A program made the position numbers and the translations under genes. The notes under the pieces were generated by a model. It was not told the DNA's origin. It saw only the letters and a program-made list of their open reading frames with translations, and ran no database searches. This document shows, in pieces, positions 38,875-46,956 of a stretch of 64,000 bases of DNA; position 1 is the first letter of the stretch, and every line of letters starts with the position of its first letter. Source of the stretch: Chloropicon primus (Eukaryota; Chlorophyta; Chloropicophyceae; Chloropicales; Chloropicaceae); NCBI GenBank assembly GCA_023205875.1, contig CP060758.1, forward strand, positions 124,001-188,000. Direction: 5' to 3'.

Positions 38875-40272
38875 TCACGCCGTCTTTGCGGTGGCGCCCA
38901 CGGTGCTCTGCACGAACTCGGTGAAGTCGGCCACGGTGCGTGCCTCGGAGTCGTACTTGACGACCTTCCCGTCGGCGGTCACGACGTTGACCGTCGGGAA
39001 GCTCTCCGTGTTGAGCTCGGCCTGGACGAACTCTCTCTGCTCGTCCCCGCGGAACTTGGCGACCGGGATGCCGAGCTCCTTGGCGAGCTTCTCGTACTCC
39101 TCCTCCATGGCCTGGCAGAACTGGCACCACGGGGCGTAGACCGCCAAGACCGCTGGCCCGGACTTGACGAAGGACTCGACGTCCGAGATCTGGGCCAAGG
39201 CCTGGACGGCGGAGGAGCCATCCTCCCACAGGTCCCTGTCAAAGGTCTTCTCGGCCCCCTCGACGTGGATGCCACACTCGGTCTTCGCGCTGCCGTCCTT
39301 CTTGGTGAGGCCCACGAACCTGCCCTTCCTCTCGCTCGCGTAGTCGAGCCACTGGGCCTTGTCCCCCTGGAACTCGAAGTTCTTGAAGGTGACCGAGCCG
39401 TCCTCCGGGATCGGGATGGTGTCCTTGGCGTCGCCGATGGACGGGTAGCCCTCGGCGTGGAGGGGGTGGTGGGGGATCCTGTACTTGGCGATGTAGTCGA
39501 AGCAGTCCTCGAGGGTCCAGTAGGCCAGGGGGTTGCACTTGGCCAAGCCGCCGCCGATCGGGGCGTTCTCAAAGAGGTCGATCCAGGCGCGCTCGAAACC
39601 CTGCCACCTGGTCCTGCCGTTGATCATGCAGTTGGTCTCCAAGGTCTTCAGGCCCCTCTGGAAGGGCTCCACCTTGCAGACCTTGTCGTACTGCTCGATG
39701 TCCTCCTTCCACAAGTCCGCGCCGTACTTGGCGTCGTAGGCGGCCTTGTCGCCCACCGGGACGCCCTCCGCGCAGAACACCTCGGCCTTGAAGTCGTAAA
39801 AGTCCTCCATCTCCTTCAAGAAGCCCATGGTCTCCGGGAAGAGGTGGAAGGTGTCGACGACCATGACCTTGCACTTCCCGTCCTTGAGGTACCCCAAGCG
39901 GCTCAAGAGGTGGGTGATCACGACGTCTCCGGCGATCATGGCGTTCGGGAACACGGCGTGGTCAAAGTTCTCGCAAGAGATCTTCAACGCGTACATGGCC
40001 TGCTCCTCCAGGTGCTTCAGGCGCATCTCCTTGGACTCGGCGATGAACTGCTCCTGGTCGTAAGATGCGGCGCGAGTCGCCACCACCCTCTCGGCGACCT
40101 CCACCCTTCCGCCGACCTTGGACCCAGCCACCTGCCGGGAGGCCGCCACTCTGCTGGCCACCCCGCCGACCGGCCTCCTGAGGAGAAGGGGGGCTCCCCC
40201 GTTCCCTCTTCCCGTCGCTCCACCCACGACACCTCCCCTCGTTCTCGTCGTCGTCCTCATTGTCGTCCTCAT
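38875..40272 (-). CDS. APR: Plastid APS reductase with thioredoxin domain, Fe-S-less type
   Basis: 465 residues from the ATG at 40272 (a second ATG at 40260). An Arg-rich, acid-free start (MRTTMRTTTRTRGG) looks like a plastid transit peptide. The reductase domain shows VVITHLLSRLG, VMVVDTFHLFPET and the catalytic C-terminal ECGIH (near 333). A thioredoxin-like domain follows with VYAPWCQFCQAMEEEYEKLA (CQFC near 382). Together they reduce adenosine 5'-phosphosulfate to sulfite in sulfate assimilation. The position that usually has paired cysteines (CCRVRKVRPL in plant APR) reads VCKVEPFQRGL, so the [4Fe-4S] cluster ligands are incomplete, as in the cluster-free APR-B form of mosses and some algae. 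Single exon. Confidence 0.92.
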   Translation of the reverse strand: MRTTMRTTTRTRGGVVGGATGRGNGGAPLLLRRPVGGVASRVAASRQVAGSKVGGRVEVAERVVATRAASYDQEQFIAESKEMRLKHLEEQAMYALKISCENFDHAVFPNAMIAGDVVITHLLSRLGYLKDGKCKVMVVDTFHLFPETMGFLKEMEDFYDFKAEVFCAEGVPVGDKAAYDAKYGADLWKEDIEQYDKVCKVEPFQRGLKTLETNCMINGRTRWQGFERAWIDLFENAPIGGGLAKCNPLAYWTLEDCFDYIAKYRIPHHPLHAEGYPSIGDAKDTIPIPEDGSVTFKNFEFQGDKAQWLDYASERKGRFVGLTKKDGSAKTECGIHVEGAEKTFDRDLWEDGSSAVQALAQISDVESFVKSGPAVLAVYAPWCQFCQAMEEEYEKLAKELGIPVAKFRGDEQREFVQAELNTESFPTVNVVTADGKVVKYDSEARTVADFTEFVQSTVGATAKTA

Positions 40273-40940
40273 CCTCAAACACAAAGTCAATCCCCTTCAC
40301 TTGAATCGAATCGCAAACCCACTGGTTGGAAAAAAGCAACACGCACGCGACAAGAACAAACGCACAACACGACCAGGGACGAAACCGAAACGCGAAACGC
40401 GAAAACACAAAGTGAGTCCTCTGTCTTCGTCGCGCTCCTCGACGTCCGTTCCGTTCCAAACCTTTCGGGTCGGCCTTACCTTTGCTTTGGTCCGTCGCCG
40501 CTCGCCGCTCGCCGTCCCTTTTCTGGTTTCCAGCGGATCAGATTTGCGCTGCTTCGCTGTGTCTCGACCGTGGGATTGGGCGAAGGGGACAGAAGGAGGA
40601 AAGGGGATGAATCGCGGGGGTACGACGAGGAAAGAGGAACCCGGGAGGGATCCAATCGGTACCGTTGTCGTTTGGGCTTTCCAGGGACCCCTCACTTGAC
40701 GCCAGGGACGCCCGTGCGGCGCCATGACGGCCGCCTCTCCACTTGGATCGGTTTTTGAGTGTCAAGGCAGGGAGGTCAAGGTCAAGAGAGAGAGCGCGAG
40801 AGAGCAGAGAGAGAGGGAGAGCTGAGCTGAGCTCGGTGGAAGACGGACGGGGGAGGGAGGTGGCTGAGGCTTCGCGTCGTTTGGTTGCGATCGTCCTCCT
40901 CTTCTTCGTTCCGACTTAGCCAAGCCATCCAACACGCACG
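40273..40940. other. Divergent promoter region, APR and SANT/J protein
   Basis: Contains a GA-rich stretch (40783-40820) and ordinary mixed sequence. No TATA box and no palindromic element found. Confidence 0.55.
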
Positions 40941-42155
40941 ATGAGTGGGGAGAAGGAGAAGAAGGCGTGTTGGACGAGGGAGGACGTCAAGTCCTTGCTG
41001 AAAACGATTGGGGAGCACGGGACGGATGATATTGAGGTGATCATGGCAAAGGGGGGAGAGTCTCTCCGCGGCAGGTCGACGACGGACGTGAGGGAGATGT
41101 GCGAAGCGCTGTTCCAGGGGGAGCTGCCCAAGCGGTTCAAGGAGGTGGTGGGGAGCCCGGAACGAGGGGAGGAGGATGAGGTTGAGGAGGGGACGAAGCT
41201 CGAGGGGAAGGAGCAGGCGTCTAGCAACACGTTCGAGAACAGGGCGGCGGGGAAGGCGGGGAGGTCGGCGGAGGCGGAGACGTGCTTCTCGTCCCCGTCG
41301 TCGAAGAGGACCTGCCGTCGCAGGCCGGACGTCATCGAGATATCGTCGGGGAGCGAGGACGAGGCGGGTTCAGTCAACGACGACAGGAACGACGAGTGCG
41401 AGGTCGTGTCCCTCTCCTCGGACGTCAGCGATGTCGTCGTGGCGGAGGAGGTCGGGGGGACGGCGGTGTTTGGGGAGGTGTCGAGCACGCGGAGCGAGTG
41501 CAGCAGCAGCTACTACAGCGAGAGCTCGGAGGAGGCCAGCGGGGGAGGCCAGCGCGCGGTGCCGCGGGGCCGGGGCGGCGGGGAGGGGCAGGAGGCAGAG
41601 GGGCCTGAGGCAGAGGGGCCTTCGGCGTCGCACGGCAAGGAGCACCAGAGCTTCATGTCTCCCCAGGAGAGGATCAAGGAGACGGACGACTACAAGAGGG
41701 CGGACGAGGAGGAGTGGAATCGCAGGAACGAGGTGATTCGCCAGCAGTCCCTCAGGGCCAAGCTCATCCGGGAGAAGAAGAGGGAGCAGAACCTGCGCGT
41801 CGAGAAGCAGAAGGAGAGCAACCTGCGGATCGAAAAGCGCCTGCTAGAGCTGAAGACCCAGCTGAGCGCGTCGAAGAAGCAGGTGGAGGAGGCCGACACG
41901 CTCAGACCGAAGATAAGGAGCCACCTGAACCGGGTCCTGATGGGCTCCAAGTACTTCCCGGTCGTCGCCCAGAGGCTCGGCCTGACGAAAACGTCGGGCC
42001 CCCACTCCGAGGCGGAGCTGACCAAGGTTTACAGGAAGGCGCTCCTCAAGTACCACCCGGACAGGGCGTCGCGGACCTCCACGTTGAAGGAGAAGGTGTA
42101 CAACGAAGAGGTCTTCAAAGTCCTTCAAACGGCTTTCAAAGCTTTCAAGCACTGA
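40941..42155 (+). CDS. SANT-like plus C-terminal J-domain protein
   Basis: 404 residues. Residues about 8-65 read as a Myb/SANT-like helix bundle (ACWTREDVKSLLKTIGEHG). A long acidic Ser-rich region follows with a SUMO-interaction-like core (DVIEISSGSED), then a charged coiled coil (about 260-335, AKLIREKKREQNLRVEKQKE). The C-terminus is an auxilin-like J-domain: SEAELTKVYRKALLKYHPDR with intact HPD, then VFKVLQTAFKAF. J-domains recruit and stimulate Hsp70. ZRF1/DNAJC2 combines J and SANT domains but in the opposite order, so this is not a plain orthologue. Probably nuclear chaperone or chromatin-linked, by inference. Confidence 0.75.
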   Translation: MSGEKEKKACWTREDVKSLLKTIGEHGTDDIEVIMAKGGESLRGRSTTDVREMCEALFQGELPKRFKEVVGSPERGEEDEVEEGTKLEGKEQASSNTFENRAAGKAGRSAEAETCFSSPSSKRTCRRRPDVIEISSGSEDEAGSVNDDRNDECEVVSLSSDVSDVVVAEEVGGTAVFGEVSSTRSECSSSYYSESSEEASGGGQRAVPRGRGGGEGQEAEGPEAEGPSASHGKEHQSFMSPQERIKETDDYKRADEEEWNRRNEVIRQQSLRAKLIREKKREQNLRVEKQKESNLRIEKRLLELKTQLSASKKQVEEADTLRPKIRSHLNRVLMGSKYFPVVAQRLGLTKTSGPHSEAELTKVYRKALLKYHPDRASRTSTLKEKVYNEEVFKVLQTAFKAFKH

Positions 42156-42264
42156 GACAAAGGCTCAATAATTCTTTGTAGTTGTTGTATACTATTCTAT
42201 TTTACTCTTGAATGTGTTTCGCCTCTTCTTCCCCACCCTGACTCTGACGCGCGTTCGGGCGCGC

Positions 42265-42448
42265 TCAGTCGAAGATGTCCTCGTCGTCGTCCTCGTCCTC
42301 CTTGAAGCCTCTCTGCGTGCGGAAGTTCTCTCCGAAGCTCAGCACGGCTTGCACCTGGACCGTGCGGGGTGGAGAAAGGTCGCAGGAAAGCGAACGCGGC
42401 GTCAGAACCAAGGAAGGGCGTTGCTGGAATACTGTCCAAAATCGGAAT

Positions 42449-42483
<35 letters not shown>

Positions 42484-43017
42484 AACACGTGGTGGACTTA
42501 CCGCCACGAACAGAAGGAAGATCTGAAAGATGCTGCCGAAGGGGTTGAAGAAGAAGACCGGTGGAGCGAAGAAGGACCCGAACCCTCTGCCGTAACCGTA
42601 ACCGTAGCCGCCGACCATCGGCGGAGGGGCCACGAAGGTGGTGGACCCGCCCGAGCGCATTCGTGGCGAGGCACGTGGCGAGGCGCGTGGCCTCGGAGCG
42701 GAACGGAAGGCCCTTCCGCCCACTCTCCCTCCAGATCTCGCCGCCCACGAGTCCTCCGGAAGCGCCGTCGAGGTCAGAAGCACCCCACACGCGGCCGCCA
42801 CGAGTGCCTTCTTCACACGCTCTGGCATCCCCGGTCCCGTGGACCAGGGGGTTCCGCTCGCTTGCGCTTCCGCAGTCCCGTCCGCGCGGTCCCCATGCCT
42901 CTCTCCATTCCTCCTCGAGCAAGCCACGACGAGTCCCCTCCTCCTGGGCTGCCCCTTCAACGCCGCGCTCCTCCTCACCGCGCTCCTCCTCGTCACCTTG
43001 GTGGTCGCCATCCTCAT
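42265..43017 (-). CDS. Plastid-type Gly/Arg-rich membrane protein
   Basis: Exons 43017-42502 and 42354-42265 give 201 residues; intron 42355-42501 (GTAAGT...TCCAG) with an AC microsatellite. The basic N-terminus, then MPERVKKALVAAACGVLLTS and ALPEDSWAARSGGRVGGRAF recall a stroma-thylakoid bipartite signal followed by the SGGRVGGR motif of DUF1517-type chloroplast proteins. A Tyr/Gly-rich segment (GGYGYGYGRGFGSF) leads into a hydrophobic span (FFFNPFGSIFQIFLLFVAV). The acidic end is EDEDDDEDIFD. It lacks the long C-terminal domain of full DUF1517 proteins. ATG 43017 or 43011 may start it. Function unknown; the plastid call is moderate. Confidence 0.65.
42452..42480. repeat. AC/GT microsatellite inside an intron
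   Basis: About 14 AC units on the plus strand, within the intron of the minus-strand plastid-type membrane protein. Confidence 0.9.
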
Positions 43018-43199
43018 CCTCCTTCTCCGCCACGAGCCTACAATATCTTCTCCTGCTTGGAGATCAAAGATCTTGAGGCCAAGGGAGGAGCGCTGGCTTT
43101 GCTTGCCTTTGGATGGGGGAGGGCGGCAAGGGGGTGAGGGTAGCCACAAGCCCGGCACGAAACCCTTGGAGGCACCATGGGCCACAGGCACCGTGGACC

Positions 43200-43231
<32 letters not shown>

Positions 43232-43490
43232 AAGAGGTTGAAGAGGTGGAGAGATATCTTCTGATCGACATCTCCCTCGAGAGTGGGGGGCGGACGGGCG
43301 GACGGGTGGAGGGGATGGGGAAGCGAGAGTGCCTGAAGGGGTGGGGAGGAGTCCCCTCTCCCCTCCGTCGCTCTCTCGCCGGCGCGTCTTTCTTCTGTAA
43401 TCAATTTTTCATCACAAGGCAATATAATTATTCGTTTTTGGGGGGGTTGGGAAACACCCCCACGTCTCAGCTGGATTTGTTGGACCAAGA
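43018..43490. other. Intergenic region
   Basis: 5' flank of the plastid-type membrane protein and 3' flank of bL12. Contains a GA run (43201-43226). No gene seen. Confidence 0.6.
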
Positions 43491-44018
43491 TCACTCGACC
43501 TTGATGGTTCCTCCGACCTCCTCGAGCTTCTTTTGGATCTCCTCCGCTTCCTCCTTGGACACCCCGATCTTGACGTCCGAAGGGGCCTTCTCCACCAGCT
43601 CCTTGGCCTCCTTCAGGCCAAGACCCGTGATGGCTCTAACCTCCTTGATCACCTTGAGCTTCTTCGCGGCGTCGAACGCCTCTAGCTTGACATCGAAGGC
43701 GGTCTTTTCCTCCTGCGCGGCCTCGGCCTCACCTCCGGCCGCTGCCCCTCCAGCCATGACGGGCCCGCCGTAGTGAGCGCCCAGCTGCTGCATCATTATC
43801 TCGTCGTTTATCCCCAACTTCTCCTTCAGTACATCCGTGAGCTCGGCAACCTCTATCAGGGAAAGCTGCATGATCTGGTTCGCGATCTTCGCCACGTTCT
43901 GGAGAGAAAAGCAACAGACAACACACACGCAAAGAGGGACAGAGAGAGACGAAGACCAGGAGAGAAAAGCGCTTGTCAGCCAATCACCCTTGGCCTCATC
44001 CCGTGCTAGAAAAAGAAT

Positions 44019-44063
<45 letters not shown>

Positions 44064-44503
44064 AGGGAGGGAGAGAGAGAGGGAGGGAGGACTTCGGACG
44101 CTAGTGCGTCTTCGCCGCCGTCGCCGCCATCCCTGGTCGTTTCGCTTACCTCATTCTGGACCTTGTCGTACTTAATGTTGGGCACCTCGCCTTCTATCGT
44201 CGTCGCCTGGCCCTCCTTGGCCTCGGCACTCGTACTGCTGGTGCACAGCCCCCTCTGCGCGAGGTCGAGAGATTGATGGAGGCACGGCTTCGCCGGCGTC
44301 CCCCACCCTCTCCCTTCCAACACACCCCCTCTCCCCTCTCTCTTCACTCCACCATGGCAAGTGTGATACTGCTGGTGCACCGTGCCGCAGAGCGCCGTCG
44401 TCGCCGGCAAGCAGCTTCCCAACTTCGCGTCCGCAAGCTGGCAGTACACCTGCCTCGCCCTCCTCAGCACCCCCTGTGCCACGTAAACACTGCCTCCTGA
44501 CAT
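43491..44503 (-). CDS. Organellar ribosomal protein bL12 (L7/L12)
   Basis: Exons 44503-44150 and 43898-43491 give 253 residues; intron 43899-44149 (GTAAGC...TCCAG), phase 0, with a long CT/GA microsatellite. The C-terminal domain is classic L7/L12 ([59 protein letters not shown]) and the N-terminal helix [20 protein letters not shown] dimerises on the L10 stalk, which recruits translation GTPases. The long N-terminal extension of about 115 residues includes a targeting sequence ([20 protein letters not shown]). A mitochondrial origin is somewhat favoured. The sense-strand (GA)n tract ends just before the ATG. Confidence 0.93.
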
Positions 44504-45020
44504 CGCTCTCCTCTCTCTCTCTCTCCTCGCCGCTGCGCTGCTCTAGAGCTCCCCTCTCTTTGACGGCGGAAGGCCTTGTTCAGCGTTCCTTTTTGTGACG
44601 TTAATTATATAAGGACAGACGCATCGGCGCATCGCGTCTCTCCAAGGAAGGAAGGGAGAAAGAGGGAGTGGAAAGTGGTCGGGCGTCTGTCTGGCGTCGG
44701 GTTTGACCTTAACTGCCCTTCCCCTTCCTCCCTTCGTTTCCTTTGTTGCTCATCTCCCCTCCATTGCGTTGGCCTTCTCCTTCCTCTCGTTGGTTTCTGG
44801 TGGATTGGATTTTCCCTTCCGCTGCATCGCATCATAACGGCCGAGCACGAGGGCGAACGAGGACGAGAGAGAAACAGAAGAGGCCGGGAGCGCGCGGCGG
44901 AGAAAGAGAGAGACGGAGGATAGGACAGAAGGAGCCTTCGTCTCTTGCTCTTTCGAACGAGCCCTTGCGCGACAAGAAGGACCCGGTGGTGAGGATCATC
45001 TGAGGAGCACGGGCGTGAAG
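44504..45020. other. Divergent promoter region, bL12 and ankyrin-type gene
   Basis: Contains a CT tract abutting the bL12 start, TATATAAGG on the plus strand at about 44606-44614 and a dispersed palindromic element (44936-45001) just before the plus-strand start. Confidence 0.6.
44936..45001 (-). repeat. Dispersed palindromic element, copy 6
   Basis: On the minus strand: arm CCTCACCACCGGGTCCTTCT, core GCGCAAGGGCTC then GTTCGAAAGAGCAAGAGACG. About 20-85 bp upstream of the ankyrin-type gene, antisense to it. Confidence 0.8.
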
Positions 45021-46664
45021 ATGGAGGAGACGAAGGAGAGCAAGAGGCAGAGGAGGGAGGGCAGAAATGCGTTGGAGGTGCTGCCGGAGCGGGCGTGGCT
45101 CCTGGTCTTGAAGAAGCTGAGCCCCTACGACCGGGTCGCTTTCGGGTTGACCTGCAAGACGTTCCTCGCGGCGGTGACGGCGACGGCGAGCCCCGAGTGG
45201 AAGAAGGTTGCTCTTCCTCTGAGGACGGACCTGACGAGAGAGAGGTTGTTCGAGCAGATGCCTTGCTTCAGTTTGGGTTGGTTCCAGTGGGTGTTTCGCT
45301 CGTTCAAAAGGAAAAAGGGAGCACCGGGTGATCGGAGAAGTAAAGAGTACTACGGGCACTTGTACGACTCTGACCTGATGCACCTCGCCGCTTTCCAGGG
45401 CAGCAAGAAGGTGATGGAGTGGTTGGTGTGCCAAGGGATCCCTTTGGATATCATGCTCACGTATCCTCATGGAGTAGTTGCAGCTGCAGGAGCTGCTGCA
45501 GGAGGTCACATTGATGTGCTGGAATGGTTGAGGAGCGAGGGTCCGCCTTGTGGTTGGGACTTTAGGGCTTGTCATGAGGCAGCTGAAGGAGGTCACCTTG
45601 GTGTTCTGCAATGGCTTCGAAGCCAGGACCAGAATCTGAAATGGCGTTGGGACGAGGACACTTGTGCTGGTGCAGCTCGAGGGGGTCACCTTCACGTTCT
45701 GCAGTGGCTTCGAAGTCAGGACCCGCCTTGCCCTTGGGACGTGTGGACTTGTTCTGCTGCAGCTGCAGGAGGTCACCTTCACGTTCTGCAGTGGCTTCGA
45801 AGTCAGGACCCGCCTTGCCCTTGGGACGTGTGGACTTGTTCTGCTGCAGCTGCAGGAGGTCACCTTCACGTTCTGCAGTGGCTTCGAAGCCAGGATCGGC
45901 CTTGCCCTTGGGACTGGAGGACTTGTGCTTATGCAGCTCAAGGAGGCCATCTTGACGTTCTGCAGTGGGCTCGAAGTCAGGAATCGCCTTGTGAGTGGGG
46001 CTACAAGACTTGTTTTGCTGCAGCTGGAGGAGGTCACCTTGATGTTCTGCAGTGGCTCCGAAGCCAGAACCCGCCTTGTGATTGGGACGAGGACACTTGT
46101 AAAGAGGCAGCTCGAGGAGGTAACCTTGATGTTCTGCAGTGGGCTGGAAGCCAGGATCCGCCTTGCCCTTGGAACGAGAGGACATGTTCTAATGCAGCTT
46201 GGGGAGGCCACCTTGGCGTTCTGCAGTGGGTTCGAAGCCAGGATCCGCCTTGTGGTTGGGACAAGTGGACTTGTTCTAATGCAGCTGAAGGAGGTCACCT
46301 TGAAATCTTGCAGGGGGTTCGAAGTCAGGATCCGCCTTGTGAGTGGGACGAGGAGACTTGTCAGCATGCAGCTGCAGGAGGCCACCTTGGTGTTCTGCAG
46401 TGGCTCCGAAGCCAGGACCCACCTTGTGATTGGAACGAGAGGACTTGTTCTTATGCAGCTCAAGAAGGTCACCTTCGCGTTCTGCAGTGGGCTCGAAGCC
46501 AGGACCCGCCTTGTTATTGGGACGAAAAATATTGCGTGTGGAGGGCGCAGGAGAACAATCACGAGGACATCGTCGTGTGGATGATGGAGACTGCTGCTGC
46601 TGAGTGGGAAGAAAGTTCCACCAGTGAGAGTGGTGATAACAATAACGCTATCACCTCCGAATGA
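45021..46664 (+). CDS. F-box-like protein with tandem ankyrin-type repeats
   Basis: 547 residues from the ATG at 45021. Residues about 15-55 (EVLPERAWLLVLKKLSPYDR, FGLTCKTFLAAV) look like an F-box. From about residue 120 a run of some 13 repeats of 32-33 residues follows, each like GGHLHVLQWLRSQDPPCPWD then WTCSAAAA. This is an ankyrin variant with a conserved Cys-Trp loop, found in large families in several algae, protists and giant viruses. Two adjacent repeats are identical in sequence, so the array is still expanding or converting. Such proteins may present substrates to SCF ubiquitin ligases; substrates unknown. It ends in an acidic Ser/Asn tail. Single exon, intact. Confidence 0.85.
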   Translation: MEETKESKRQRREGRNALEVLPERAWLLVLKKLSPYDRVAFGLTCKTFLAAVTATASPEWKKVALPLRTDLTRERLFEQMPCFSLGWFQWVFRSFKRKKGAPGDRRSKEYYGHLYDSDLMHLAAFQGSKKVMEWLVCQGIPLDIMLTYPHGVVAAAGAAAGGHIDVLEWLRSEGPPCGWDFRACHEAAEGGHLGVLQWLRSQDQNLKWRWDEDTCAGAARGGHLHVLQWLRSQDPPCPWDVWTCSAAAAGGHLHVLQWLRSQDPPCPWDVWTCSAAAAGGHLHVLQWLRSQDRPCPWDWRTCAYAAQGGHLDVLQWARSQESPCEWGYKTCFAAAGGGHLDVLQWLRSQNPPCDWDEDTCKEAARGGNLDVLQWAGSQDPPCPWNERTCSNAAWGGHLGVLQWVRSQDPPCGWDKWTCSNAAEGGHLEILQGVRSQDPPCEWDEETCQHAAAGGHLGVLQWLRSQDPPCDWNERTCSYAAQEGHLRVLQWARSQDPPCYWDEKYCVWRAQENNHEDIVVWMMETAAAEWEESSTSESGDNNNAITSE

Positions 46665-46956
46665 GAATTACAATCAACATTAGCTTCGTCTTGCCTCGCC
46701 TCCTTCCTCTCTTCTCCCTCCTCTCTTCCCTCTTGCTCTTTCTCTTTGGTGGATTTCTCCCTTCCGCTGAACCATCATAACGGACGAGCCCGAGGGCGAG
46801 CCCGAGGAGGAACAGAGAGAAACGACAACGACGCGAAGGGACGACGCGAGGACGCACGCGTCGGGGAAGGAGAAAGAGAGTGTCAGGCAGAAGCGCTACC
46901 TCTTCACTTCTTTCGTTTTTCTCGTGCCTCGCGTTGATACGCCAGCCAGCGGCGAG

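Noticed and set aside
45562-46185. Regular spaced repeats considered as a CRISPR-like array
   Set aside because: They are coding ankyrin-type repeats of 96-99 bp without conserved short repeats and unique spacers; the genome is eukaryotic.
44832-46562. Minus-strand frame of 576 codons with regular repeats opposite the ankyrin-type gene
   Set aside because: Its repeats (LASNPLQN-like) are simply the reverse reading of the ankyrin repeat DNA; the plus strand has the F-box-like start and sensible protein.
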